In this document: positions 24,301-39,300 of the stretch, one piece after another
Layout: the number at the start of each line of letters is the position of its first letter
Position numbering within the stretch: the first letter of the stretch is position 1
Assembly: GCA_032622095.1 (NCBI GenBank)
Contig: CP136067.1
Span: 51,311,899-51,375,898 of the forward strand
Origin: Siphonodentalium dalli
Taxonomy: Eukaryota > Mollusca > Scaphopoda > Gadilida > Siphonodentaliidae
Direction of reading: 5' to 3'
Length of the DNA: 64,000 bases
Position numbers and translations under genes: made by a program
The notes under the pieces: model-generated
Databases searched by the model: none
What the model saw: the letters and a program-made list of their open reading frames with translations, nothing else
Told to the model about the DNA's origin: nothing

Positions 24301-27300
24301 AGCTGATATAATCAAGAAGTATACATAATAACTGAAAATTTCAGTTAATATAAATTATAGCCCATTATACTTTTTAGCCTTGACATATGCACAGCGAGTA
24401 TCAAATTATATACCCGAATTCTCAATAAATATCTTCAAACTATTCATAATTTTTAAAGTTTGCAAATGTAACTAAGAGGGATCAGTAGCAATATAACCCA
24501 AACGCTGCAACTGGAACACATGCCATCGTTATGTGAAGAAAATACGTGTATGTCTATGCGTCTGCATGTGCATGCTGAAGACTCGATCTTTGACTAAATG
24601 CCAACATATAATTGTAAAATTTAGTGTAATAATGGATCCTTGTAATTAAGGATTACCTGTGCCACGACAGGATACCGAATTATCGCTTCATTACTCACCT
24701 GTATAACGCTTTACTAATATGGTATATACATGCATTGACAGAACACCGTTGTGTAACATCCACTGACTCAAATCTGTCAGCTGACACTTTTGTCAACATA
24801 ATGGTTATAGAAATTGTCCAAATGACATCACATGTAAGCTATAGTGTTCTTTGAATAAACAGAACAAAAAACAACGTTTCAAGCAGTCACAAACAAAGAA
24901 GATTCAGCATACACAGAAAGAAAACTCACTATTATATTGTAATTTTGCCATAACAGTGAGTTCTAATGAGAAATGGACCCCTGCTGTCTGATAAATTATG
25001 TTTTCCCGTCGTACGACTTGTTGGCCAGACAATCGGTTTCTGTTGGCCAACCATTAGGTTTCTGTTGGCCAGCCATTCGGTTTCTGTTTCAGGCTGGTGG
25101 TGTTCTGGCCGTTGACTTTTCTATTCCGGTGGAGTTCATGAGCATTAAATGGCGCTCGGCGATTGCGGCTCTACCATCCTGGGGACTCGGTTCGCTCTTC
25201 TTTGCTCTCATTGCCTATCTCCTCCACGATTGGAAATATCTTACCTTTGCTACCATTGGAGTAACGATTCCGTTCTTGTTCGGATGGTTGTAAGTACAGC
25301 TAGCTACAAGTATATGCAGAGTTGGACGAATTCAGCCTCAATAGCCAGGTTCAGTCACAAGTATGATTAACTTGTAACGTGTGTTACTCTGTTAATGCTA
25401 TACTTATGCACATGGTTGGAAATTCGTGTGATTTTTAAGGCACCAAAGCCACACGTGCTGCGATATCGCAAACATATCCTCGCGCAAATACGCACATAAT
25501 CGACCTATAATGTAAAATAGGTATATAATGTGACTATTTGATTTTGAAATAAGCAGATAATGGACCGTTATTTCGTTTTATGGCGCATTTTAAATTCTGA
25601 ATTGAGCAGGCCATACACCTAATAGCAGTAGAAACTTAGAATAACGCTCGCCTTCTCCTTTTCATCAGAAATTGCATTATTCATTTGTGTTACATGTTTG
25701 ACACAAAACTTCTAAACTGTTTGACCGTGTACATGCAGGCGGAATGGTCACGTTAGTCAGGTGATTTATTGGCAATGGCAACACGCTTTACAAGTTACAC
25801 GCCCGTGGGGTTGAACCTGGCTTTTTTAACGCTTCAGAAGCCGATAATATTGTTGTCTATAATTGTTTACAGTTTAAACGACATTAATTCAGAAATAACT
25901 CTTTCAGTTATTACGGAAACGTTTGAAGACAAATTATTGAATGCGAGTAGCGCGTCAGTAAATTTGTCTTCAAACTATTCGGTTATAACTTATAATTCAT
26001 AACCTTAATCGAACGGAAGAGTTATTTCCCACAATTTAATCCCAGTATTGGTAAACAAGTGTAGATTTGACCAATATATTTCCATAGTATTGAAATGATC
26101 CTAGTTATCAACCAACATATCCTCGCGGAAATACGAACATAATTGACCTACATTACGAAATAAGCACATGACGTGATTCTGAAATAAGCAGATAATGGAC
26201 TCTTATGTCGCGGACCACAGTGAAACCCGTGCTAAAGAGCACACAGCTAATAAGTCATGTTGGATTATTTGTCTCATTATCAGCACATAATCTGCTTAGA
26301 ATAGCCTCATTATGAGTCGATAATGTGACTAAATTGTGATCATTTTCAGCACATTATCGACTAAAAATGAGGCAATTCTAAGCAGATTATCTACCTAAAA
26401 TTTGTTATATTATAAGCATGTAATGTGCTGGTTATCGGGAGAACATGCTATATCAACAATTATGTTTTTGGGAACAAACACCTGTCAATCACGCATCCAT
26501 TTGTAGTGGAACATCATTTTGATAATTTTCGTTGGTCGTTCTCTTGCAATCAACCATTTTGGCATGTCTCCACTTTAAAACGACAAATTATTTGTTGATA
26601 TGATATAATCGATATAATCGCAGCATCGTTCCTGAGAGTATGCGATGGCTGATAACAAAGGGAAGAATCGACGAAGCCAGGAAAAGTTTTGAGAAAATAG
26701 CACGAATCAATGGAAAAACTAATGCGGACTTATCCATGCTAGACGATCTGAAGAAACAACATCTAACACATGACAGCGATGAAAGGAAATACAGTTATCT
26801 AGATCTCATAAGGACATGGCAGATGGCTCGGATAACTTTACCTGCAGTATTCGTTTGGTAAGACAATTTCATAAGTTTTCAGAAGACGATTCGATCATGC
26901 GGTAGTGTATGGCTGTAGAGTGGGCTTGCTTTGGTATCGACTGGTGTGGTATTGTTTTCAAGGGCTGAACAAATCCGAAATCATACTACATTTTCAAACT
27001 AATTTGGACATTGTAGTCAGACCACTTAGCATGTGCAAGCATTGTTTATTTTCAGAAGAAGGATATTGTTAGATAACTTTCGTGTATTCATCCCAGAGCA
27101 ACACATACTGGTTTCCAAATTAATGATTTCGAAAAACAATCTCCAAATATTCAATTTATAATAGCATGTTTGTCTTAGCTCTGTGAGAGTGAGCTTAATG
27201 CGTGAGCATGTTTGAATTTGTGAGTACATGATATATTAGCATACCCCCGTATTATACTATAAGGATGATAAAGCAGCCATACATATTACTATCCAATGAA

Positions 27301-30300
27301 AACAATTGATATATGCAGTTGTGTCAACTCAAGAATGGACCAATCAACAGGAAAGAGAGGTCACAGTATTAAAAGATATGGCGCTCAGCTGGTGTTTGAT
27401 CTATGACCTATAACTCATTCCAGTGCAAGGTTTCGTTGATCAACAGGCATGGAATATCTTTCTCAAATATAGAACATGGTTTATGTGTGGCTGACTTTCT
27501 AAATGAAAAACATTATGAAATTTCTTGAATCAAGAAAAACAAGTTCCCTCTCTTGATATATATGATATACGGCATCATGGTTACATAAACCGCACTAGTG
27601 AAAAAGTACTATTTTGTAGAAGTTATTGGTACATGATTTTTCCTGTCAAGTTTGAAAGGAAGACTTATTTCGGACTGGTAAGTGATTATTAATTTTTGCC
27701 ACATGTTTTACATGTACCAAATATCAGACATATTTCACGAAAATCCATTTTGAAATATCAGGAATGTTAGGCAAAACGTGGGTCTTTTCGTTAGCGGTTG
27801 CTTTCAAGTTGAAATGATTAATAACATTACGTACGAGCCGGTAATATAAGGCATAGAGCGTTTCCTGATTAATGACTTTATATATATACATGTATATATA
27901 TATATATCGTTATCTGGTAGAATAACAACGCCGGCGTACATTCTTGAGTTTATCAAACACACTGTATTCTTAAAGCTTATTTGTGCTGTGATATCAGTAC
28001 TACTTGCGATTTGCTATATTTGGTGTATAATGAAACCTCTCAAAAATGGTAGTGGAGTTATATTTGATAAAGATGTTCGAGATAATTTTATTTCCCTATA
28101 TAATTTGGCCTCCAACTAATGTAGTGATGTAGTGTAATTACATTGGAACCGACGGAATTAGAGAATTTCAAGTCCGTTTTAGTTTTAAAGAAATGAATGT
28201 AGTATGAGCGCTTGCTATTGAAACGGTTCTCGCAGAATGAGCTGCATCGGACACAGCGACATATCCCTCAATATGCCACATTCAAGCTCCGTCCATACAC
28301 TCAAAATCTCGTTGACTGAAATTTTACTCAACAATTACTCAACACCAGTGTAACTATACCACCAAGCAATGTTGACTAAGTGCCACCGTACACGCTACGA
28401 TTAAAATCGTAAGTGGGGAAAACCGCAAGTGGTACGGTGCTGCGATGTATGCAGCTACGAGTTTTTCGACGTGATCGATCACATGATAGCAAAATGTTAT
28501 ATCACATTCTCCGCATTATGCAATTATATACATATACAGGGCATGTATCTCAATTTTCTAAACTAACAAGTTGAACTTGAAAGTTCAAGTGAAATTGAAT
28601 ATTGTTTTATTTTGACATGTTTGTACCTGTCAACTCCACAGCTGCCCCAATTTCAACAATTGCGGCAGCCATCTTCTCCTTGTCTGCATAGCAGATGGCT
28701 GATATGTAGTGAATGCCTGCACTCCCTGCCATGCCACATCTCCACCAACGTGGCCTCGTTTTTGTAAGTCCAAGAAGTTTGTGAACTTTGCGCCATTTTT
28801 GAATTTTTTCTTTTCGTGGTATTCACAACATGACCAGGTCGACAATGGTCATGTGGCAGCTACGATCGCGTGCGTTGCCAAGGTCACGCCACGATTTTCA
28901 TGGTAAAAATAAAACAGTGCTTGATCGCTACGATGTGGCTACGATATTGTCGTGGGCATCTCCACCTGCGATTTTCCCCACTTACAATTTTAATCGCAGC
29001 GTGTGCGGTGGCACTAAATCGTTCAGCAAACTAGATTACTCAACAATGAAAGTGAAATAGCACAACCGATTTCTTTTGCTCAACAGTAGTATGAATATTT
29101 AATCAACTTGCATGAAAAAGGAGTTGGCTAGGAATATTTGTTGGGATTGAAACTGAACTGGATGATATAACTTGAATCAGCGTCCGAATCAGAATAGGAA
29201 ATATCGGGAAATTAATGAACCTCCCGATATGGTATCTGATAATGGTCTGATGGAAGATATTATATAATTTGATTCATGTCTGGATTGTCGGTGGCGTCCA
29301 TGCCATTAGAGCCGTATCTTCCAAATGTATACTCTTTTATGAGGTGATGAACGTATGAAGTTCTAGTATACCTATCTGCAAACTCCTCCCATCTCAATGT
29401 TGCATCTATAGATAAAATATATGTGGTAATGGTAGCCTTTACGAGATGTTTAATCTACGCTACCACTGGTAACGCAGAATAGCCATCTCGAAATGACTAC
29501 CATAAAGATGCACACTTCTTTTGATTGAGCTGTTGTTCCTATAACTTTTAATGCACGTGCTCATTAAATCCGACACCTGTATGCTGATATGTCATTGTTG
29601 AGTGGTCATTACTCAATCGCTGAATACAATCCTCTCGACAGATTATCACTCAACGTGTTGAGTAGACATTTTAGTCAACACGATTTTCAATGTATATTAT
29701 ACTAGAAGGGTAACCCGACTTCGTCCGGGGACGGATAGGCGCGATTTGATCTTGAATTGACAATTTTCAAGGTCAAGGTCAGGTCGGAGTCACGATTTGA
29801 CCCGTTCAAACCACTCCCCGGACAAAAGTACACCTAGGTATCAAATTTCGTCGAAATCCGCCAGTTTTACCGGATTTGACCCTGAATTGACCTTTAATTG
29901 ATAACTTTCAAGGTCAAGGTCAGGTCGGGGTCACAATTTGACTGGTCCATGAGAGTTCCCGGACAAAAGTACCCCTACGTAGCAAGTTTAGACTCAATCG
30001 GTAGGGCCGTTTTCGAGTCTATAACGGACACATACATACATATATATCATTTGTTTATATAGATTTTCTTTACTAATCTGTTTTATAAATTCAGTATTGT
30101 GTGACATAGCTGTCTGCAATTTGGATATTATACTATGCCGCACTGTAAGTTAGCCCAATATTAAGCCTATGAATTAACGATCGATTAGTCTGTTGGCGCA
30201 CACTCAAAGCTCGCCCAGTTATTATATCTACCTTTATATAGCCTTTTCTTGACTAATTTCTATAAACTGAGTGTATTGTGACATATCTGTCTCCGATTTG

Positions 30301-33300
30301 GATAGTATACCATGGAGCGATGTAAGTTAGCCCAATATTCTTCCTATGAATTAACGATTGGTTAGTCTATTGCCACACACTTAAAACACGCATATGTATT
30401 CTACATACCTATTTACTTTAAACATTTTATTCCCAATATAAGTATATATATTCAAAATAGACAACATGCAGTATAAGATAGAATTGGAAAGGGGTTTGGC
30501 AATAAGTCAATGGCTGATTGTGGCCATCTCCCTTCGGCTGAAATATCCATAGTATTGTGATGGTTGACAATAATAAATTGACAGTTAATGTATAAATTTG
30601 GACTGCGGTGTGATGTAGCATGGAACACCCATACATACCTATTTGCGTCATCTAGATAAACAAGATGTGACGTCGTGTTGTTTTATTGGTACACTAAACG
30701 CATGATACATTTGACCAATCGCGGAATAGGATATAGCGTAACACACAGGCTATGTAAATATATAGTTGATGGTTTCATGATCATTCACTATATCGATACT
30801 TGAAATATACCATCCAAACAATTGGACCATGGAGCAACAAACTTCTCAATCAGCACTGTGAACAATAGACCAAGTATTCTCTGTCCAAAACAGCCTGGGA
30901 TATATGGATTCGGTTGATGCTGTTTTGGGCATAGTCCTGCCCGTTACTCTTCTATAACGGGTTTTCATTGAAACGACGTACTACATTTACACACCCGGGC
31001 ACCTACGTGAAATTCAGCATGTTGTTAATTATCTGACATATCTGCGATTTAATATGCCTTCAAAATGACATATCATGTACCGTGATACATTCATTTCTGA
31101 TAGCGCGACAAATCGAAATTCTCTGGAAAACAAGGCTTTGTTTACTTATAAATGTCGATGCTTTGACATTCAATGGACCTCTGATATACGCATGTTTGAT
31201 AAAGTCCGTGATCGAAGAGTACGGTGATAGGACTCGGTCCAAAACAGCATCAACCCAAGCTGTTTTGAACAGAGAAGACTTGGTCTATGTGAACAATATG
31301 TATACACAAGCATAAACTGATCGTCCTTTACTTTTCATACAATGGAAAGTAATGGATCTTTTCACGGCTGTCAATCAAATACATTATTAGCAGATATTTT
31401 CTACCAATCAGCGACTGAGACAGTTACTTTTTGTATTGGATATTTTTTGTTCACACTAATTTTAATATCCGCATATACTTTCAGTGTTAACTTGCCTATT
31501 TTCAAACATCGGTGTTTTTGTTCAAAACACAATGTACTGAAATTTAGATTTGCGCAATGATGATGGAAATTCATCGATGATTATAACACTGTTTTCATTT
31601 TGGGTGACACTTGAAAATATTTTTCACAATTAAATGCGAAAATAATGTATGCTTCGTATGTATTATAATTATAGAATAATCTTTTCGGCAGGTTTTCTCA
31701 AATATACCAACCGCTAGCTCCTCCCACGAATGAATATTTATGGAAAACTACATTAATTGACCAAACCTTATTCGATCCATTCATTCGTGCCCTAGTTCAC
31801 ATGCATGCAGGATGTACACATACTGTTATTCAATGGAGTTCCGTTGCAGGTTCTCGATGGGCCTCGGATACTACGGGATTGCGTTCGGAGTAACGAAACT
31901 CTCGGGAGACATATATTTGAATCTCACACTCAGCGCATTGGTTGATATCCCACAAAATGTCATCGTATTATTCATGGCCAACACGTGAGTTGTATAGATA
32001 CATGTATGTCATGAGCGTTCGTGTTTGTCATAAATAGTTTCGTGGCGTAAAGGTGGATAAGGCTGAGTGCGGTTGTTTTCAAAATGTATAGGTATATTCT
32101 TAAGTACTCTGTATAACAAGTTATATTTTTACCGGCAAAGCAATAAAGTCTAAAGAACTCAAGGCCGTCGAAAGATGAACATTAAACTCGGCCAATGTAA
32201 TTTCGGCCAGTCCTATGTCGATCCTGATATCCGCGGTGATCGAGTCCATGCACCACCTTTCTGTAATCCGAACACACGTACCCGATACCTGGACTCCAAT
32301 GTCAGTTTCTCTTATGTTAAATATTATTCTAAATGCAGTTCATATTTACGGATTACAGACTTAATTACGTTGTCTTTATTTCCTTTCCAAAGGTACATGA
32401 CAATTTTCCTAATTTTAATTACATTTTTCGGCAATAATACACTGATAACATGTATAACATGTTCTTGAAATTTGTGGTGCCCAATATAACAGTAGTACAT
32501 GTACTACGATGGCCAACGCGGGTGCGGAATCTTCAATATCATGCATGTATGTTAAAAAAGGTTACTTTCTTTATTTATGTCCACTTACAGGCTTGGTCGA
32601 CGGAAAACAAATCTTGCAGCGTTTGCATTGACTGCATTGTCGGCTTTGGCGGTGGTTCCAGTCGCATATTTAGGTAAGCTAGTGATCCACCCAACTGCTA
32701 TGCTCTACCAAGTTATTCCTACATTGAGTCATACCACATCACATTATTAAAAACATACATATAGCAGATTATGAAACTTTGTGCTTTAACTATTTATAGA
32801 GAGTTTACAATTGTCTTTGATGATTACGTGAAATAATTCACATGGGGAGTCGGTCCTGGTAAAACTCGAGTGAGCAAATCGAAATAGTGTAGATCCGACT
32901 CCCCAAGTGAATTATTGTCATGATCATTATGCTATATGTTACACACTTATCGCCATTAAATTACGCCAATTGTATAGATCTATAATGTGTAACAAAATAG
33001 TCCACGAACAGCTGATTAATCCAGATTGAACCACAACTGTCAGAAACGCGGATGAAGACGACATTTAAAAACTTGTGCCGTAACTATTTCGCTTCACCTC
33101 AATTTCAACGTTGGAAGTGTAAAGACTAAAAAGAACCTAATGGCACATCAGTCTCTCCCGCCCTCAATCTTTATAGATAAAAGCGGTCTATTTGGATGCA
33201 GAAGATATCCACATTATGGCAATGTCACTGGCGTTGAGTGGCGCTACCTGGGTTGCTCTCCGGGTGATCTCGTGAGCTTATATTCGTTCCGACTATACTC

Positions 33301-36300
33301 TCCTGTTCTTTGTTGATTTGTTTTTAATGATTTGATTGCACGCAGTTGATAAAATGGAGAGAATGTTAGTGTTAAACGGACATGGCTCATTCGGACCTAC
33401 AAATTTTGTCTACGTAATTTGGAGGAACGGATACGATAGGTCGATAAATACACGAAATATTAATATGCCGGTTTCATGTACTTTGAAAACCACTTGCCAA
33501 AGTCGCAGTCATTTTCCAGCCGTTTTAAATTTTTCGTCCAAAGTCAGGGAAACGCTCTCTATTGCTACCATATCAGGAATAGAATAACGCGGAACGCTCT
33601 TTTCTGTTCCATGTAATGCAAATAGATGTTTTTGTTTGGGACCCAAACACCTTGTTCATAGTTGCATTTTTCATTACTTCAATGCGTCTTTTTGTGTTAC
33701 AGAATGCTCGTAGAAAGGTAGTTAAGATATTTATCGACCTATTTCGATACCGGGAAAAAATCAAAAGCTAATAATATTCGTATTTGGGAGCGCAAACCGC
33801 CATGTGGCTTTAAACTCTCTGTTTGGGCATACTTAATCGAATGAGTACTTAGTTTCACAAAAAATAAAGATTTAATAGCCACATATAATTCGTGTTTAGC
33901 GTACTAAATTACAGTTTGCACGAGACATTTATTTTCCTGTGTATATCATCTGGGATATTGCGGACACTTTTCCAAAGTAAAACCAAGAACATTGTTGGGA
34001 GGCCAACTGTATATGTTACGGGAGTAGAGCGACCGTTTTATTTATAGTGCACCTAAACGATGATTGCAAGTCAACTAAACAATAATGCTTATTTTCTGGC
34101 GATTAAGGATACGGGCGGCGCTGACGATGGGTATGCTCTTAAAATATTCAGCTCCGTCAAAAACCGCCATAAACAGAAAGAATAGTAAACTATAGACATA
34201 CTTTGTTCTCATACCAATCAGAAATATGGCATAAACAGTATGTTATTGTCAAACGTTTTCCTTTGTTATGAAACAAAAGCAAAACACGTTACATAATCTG
34301 GCTTTTGTTTAGATCCGGATATGGTAAACATAAAGAGCGATATTTGTTACTGTTTTCCTGATATGGAAATAATAAAGAGCATTTATATCATTTGTGTGTG
34401 CATAAGCAATAGAATTGCGCTGTGCTATGTGAACAGAAGCAAAACTTACGTAACACGAGCAGGTTCTTGATCACGTACACCATCGTACGTCTTGACGAAA
34501 ATATACTATTTACGCGCTGATTATGTTTGGCATATGAACAAAGCTATGTATATTTTAATATTCCTTCTGTTGATGGCGATTTGAACAAATATGAAGTTCT
34601 GCAACGAACGTCGCACGTGCCTTTAATGTTGGGAAAGTCAAAGAAGCTGTGCGGCGTCTTGATATATTAAGCAATTCGATATAACCGATACACAATAATT
34701 ATCTATGCTATAATTAAATATATCCATATATGGTTGACCTAAAGAACTGGATTTCCCCCAGAAATCTATGTTGAAAATAGTTAAGGGCTTTGTGGACCCA
34801 ATTTTTCCAAAATTTCCCTAAATTTTATAGAGTCAGAATAAAGGATTCTGTTCATGTATATTAGTAATAATAGAAACCATGCCCATTGATGCAGCATTTT
34901 GAGAGTATACTTCATGGTGGATTATGTTAGAAATACAAAATGTGAACTTTATTGAGATTTAAAAAAAAATAATTTAGAGGCAATGGTCCAAGAAAAACAA
35001 AGTCCAAATTTAAGAATCAAATATGGGAATATGTACTGAACACTGTGATGAATGATGTATTACAAAAAGAATATTATATTTCTTGAGTGTTCTTTGATAA
35101 AATGACTTTGAACCGGTTGTTGACAAATGATATACTAACTTCAGAATATGGTTGACTGAGAGGCAGCAGTTAATGGGTCAACCTTTCATGGCTGATGTCC
35201 ATTCCGATTTGAATGGCTTTTTACCAGTGTCAACAGGTGTCAAACTACAACATGCCTGTTCACCCTGAGTGAGTGGTGACCTACTTACTAGAATTACTGT
35301 GGCTATGGCAGGGGTATGATTGAGGATTAGCATTCTATTGTCAACAGAGTCCAGAGCAGTTACAATGGCCAGCTGTTAACCCGTGCCTGCTACCACCCAC
35401 ATAGCCAACATGCAAGCAAGTATATATCATTTGTCAACAACCGGTTCAAAGTCATTTTATCAAAGAACACTCAAGAAATATAATATTCTTTTTGTAATAC
35501 ATCATTCATCACAGTGTTCAGTACATATTCCCATATTTGATTCTTAAATTTGGACTTTGTTTTTCTTGGACCATTGCCTCTAAATTATTTTTTTTTAAAT
35601 CTCAATAAAGTTCACATTTTGTATTTCTAACATAATCCACCATGAAGTATACTCTCAAAATGTTGTATCAATGGGCTCGGTTTATATTATGACTAATATA
35701 CATGAACAGAATCCTTTATTTGGACTCTATAAAATTTTGGGACATTTTGGGAAAATTGGGTCCACAAAGCCCTTAAACCAATGAATAGTTTTGTTGAATA
35801 TCCAGACAAACAATATTTCACGTTTGTCAAATTAATTCATAGATGTAAAAATAGTCAGTGAACTAATCTGTAACAAATTGACAAATTTGCAGATTATATA
35901 CAGGAGTTTTTGGGGCGATCATTTTTTTTGTGGATGACGCTCTCTTTCGGCTTGACATATCAGTAGAGATGGACAACATAGCCTCCTGCAAATAGGTTCA
36001 TATAGGACCTAAATATTCAGATAATTTCACACATGTATTGGACTTATTTGATTCTGAAATAAGCTAATTTAGAACTTATACCCGTTATTCCGCTAAATGG
36101 CACGTGTCACATTGAACACATATTATAAAGTGTGTTCACCTGTTAAAGGCACGTGAGGCCTTAGTTGTCGAAAATATTCATATTTGTTCTAATCAACGTA
36201 AACAGAAAAAACATTAAAACGCATACAGTTTCGTTCATATATACCATGACCATCACGTAAACAGCATGTTATCATAAAGACCTACTATATTTTACCTACG

Positions 36301-39300
36301 CAAGAGCCTGATTGTGTTACAGAAGACAGCACAGTGATACTGGCTAATCACACACAATTGGCATAAACGCTCTTTATTAGTTCCATATCAGGAATTCAAG
36401 AACAAAGAACGCTCTTTATGTTTACTATCATAATATAAACAAACACCAGAAAAGTTACTTTTTATGCCTTTGTTTACATAACAATGGTCAAACATTTGAC
36501 AATAACATACTGTTTATGTGATATTTCTTATTTGTATACGGACAAAGTCTGTCTACATTTTGATGTTCTTTCTGTTTGTGGCGGTTTTTGACGGGTGGAA
36601 ATATTTTCACAGGATACCCACCGCCAAGGCCAACCGTACCTTTAAGTCGTGATGATGAAAAAAGTTATTTCAATGGTGCTTCTGAGCTTTTATACGGGTT
36701 TATTTTGAACGACACATTTTACGCCAATATCATGTAGAGCATAAATTTTCCTCAAATAAGCTATATACATGTATGGGCCTAAAACACGACTTTCAAAATA
36801 AGCCCGTACTGTGTTTGTATTCACGAGAACAGGCTGAGATGGAACAACATATAAAGAAGACACTGATGACATCAAAGCAGCTAAATTCACCAATGATTCC
36901 ATCGACGAACTTTAAAAAATGCCCGTTCTTCTGGCAGTGGTAGCACTTTAGTTTCTGAAAAGAGAAAGTGATTCAAAATATACACCACATATATAGGTTA
37001 ATATTGACATATAACATTATTTTGAACTGCAACCCTTGTGTGCGCATAGACTTGTAACACATCCCGATGCCCCCTCTGTATTGCACATTTGCGCCATCCC
37101 TATATACGCGTCTGTTTTACGTTGAACGTACATAGCTCATTGAGCTACCACATTTTGTCTAAGTAATTTACCTGCTTCGTATGCCCTGCAAAATACTTGT
37201 CATTTTACAGCGGTTTTCATTTGTGCACACAGAAGTGAAGCAAACGCTATTTATTTCTTCCATATCAGGAATAGGTTGACACGGTATGCCTTTTTCTTTT
37301 TCATGCCGTGCACATGGCTGTTGCTTGTTGGGCCCAAACATCGTATTAAAAGTTGTATGTTCTATTACTTAAATTCGTCTTCGTGTGACACGTAATGTAG
37401 AAAGGTAGCTCAAGTACTTATCTACCTGCATTTTGTATTTCGATACCGGGAAAAATTCAAACGCCAATATTATTGAATGTATTTTGGAGCACAAACCGCC
37501 ATGCGGTTTTAAAGTTTAAAGAGACTAGTATATTACCATTAACGTAAATTAGGTGTGTATTTAGGGACGACGCACATGGGCAGTGCAAAGGGGGCGGAGT
37601 GCGTTACAAGCCCATGTACATGTTTGGGTCACAATGAATATCGCACATAATTGTCGGCGTCCTCAATGGAAGTGAACTTAATATGACCACGAGTTACCAA
37701 GATGGATAGTTCCATTTGTAAGATAGATTGTTCTTGATTCAAACATATTTATTGTCATATACATAAATATAAGGGATTGGAGGACAAGTTCTGGAAAAAA
37801 ACATAGGCGGATCTCCGCTCCCTATAACAAATATGAATTCAAACACAAATTTATAATATAATATGTTTTGGCATGTCGGGTATGCAGTGTCAAATATGTA
37901 CAGTAATTTGATCTTAGTTAAATAATATAGGTAAAAGAATCAAAGAATGGTGCCGGGTGTTCGTACATATCAGGAAATATTTGTATGGGACAAAACTATA
38001 GAAGGGTTATTAAATAGGATATGGGATGTTGTCCCGTTAAGAGGACAACTCTATGGGTAGATTGTTTTTAATAATTTAGTGCACATTTTTGAAGAAACGT
38101 GTAAAATATTTCCATGTGATAGATTAAATTTTCTTACAGATGATCCGATAGTTTCCTGTCAATTATCCTTCCTTGTTTAAATGTTGGTGTGTACTACGGT
38201 TATCCACTCATTGTAAATTTGCAATGCAGTGGGTTGATATTAGATATTTACATATTTATGGAGCTAAAATAGAAGGCTATGCATGTACAAACGCTTATAA
38301 AACCCCAGAAATATCTATAAAAAACACACAAAAAGCTCCATTCTCTCAGGAAATTCGGAGCGATCAGAGCAAATAAAAGGCAATGGGAAATATATCACTG
38401 CCACCGCGACACCGTGCAAGTATGTTTACACTTGCTGTTACGAAATATATCCATCTATCCAAGGCATTTTCAGAATTTCAGGAGTGCTCACCATTTTTTC
38501 GAGCAGAATTGACATTTTCTTCTCGATCACCAAAGAGTATACCGACAAAAAATCACCAAGAAAGAAACAAAATAGGTAGCGCCCCTGAACCCCAGTGAAT
38601 ATGACAAGATAACGTCGACAGAGGGTGCTGATAGCTATAGTGTTCTCCAAATGCAACGCAGACGTAAGCCCCCTGTTGTGCTTGTCTGAGCACTGACATC
38701 ACGTACACAGAATGTTAGGAAATCACATTTTGTTTATTTAAGACTTTTGGCGGCTACAATTAATTTTTATTTCAATTTCAATTGTAACTGACAAAACTCT
38801 TCAATACAAAATGTTATATTTAATTACATATATTTAGGTAATAGTAGTGGTCGGGTCAGCGTAGCAGGGGACTTAACTGTTGACAGGGGACTTAACTGTT
38901 GACAGGGGACTGCCTTGCAGTGTGTGTGTATATAGTATTATATTTGGCGGAAGTCAATGGTATCGTTCGATTCGGCGCGGCATTGCCTGTCCGAATATCA
39001 CCAGATAGTGTGTACTTGTACAACAGTTGAATAAGAACTTATGGAAATCTACCCAATCTCCAAAACTAGTTTTTTTTGTCAGTGCTATACCATTATTCTA
39101 TCTCCGCTATGTACCAATTAATTGATTTATTTTGTACACTTGGGGTGGTTCCAAAGGGGGTCTTGTGGCTGACATGGAACAACACCCAGCGTTTGATACA
39201 AATCAGTCAAGAGACGGATAAATGACATGGTTGCCCATTTAGAACCCATCTGGGCGGCGTCCATTTTAATCGGATGGAGTCTTTCAATATAATGTCTTGC

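Noticed and set aside
33336-33587. 83-codon frame as an additional SLC22 exon in intron 6
   Set aside because: It overlaps repeat family 3, and exons 6 and 7 already join in phase to give a continuous TM9-TM10 region.
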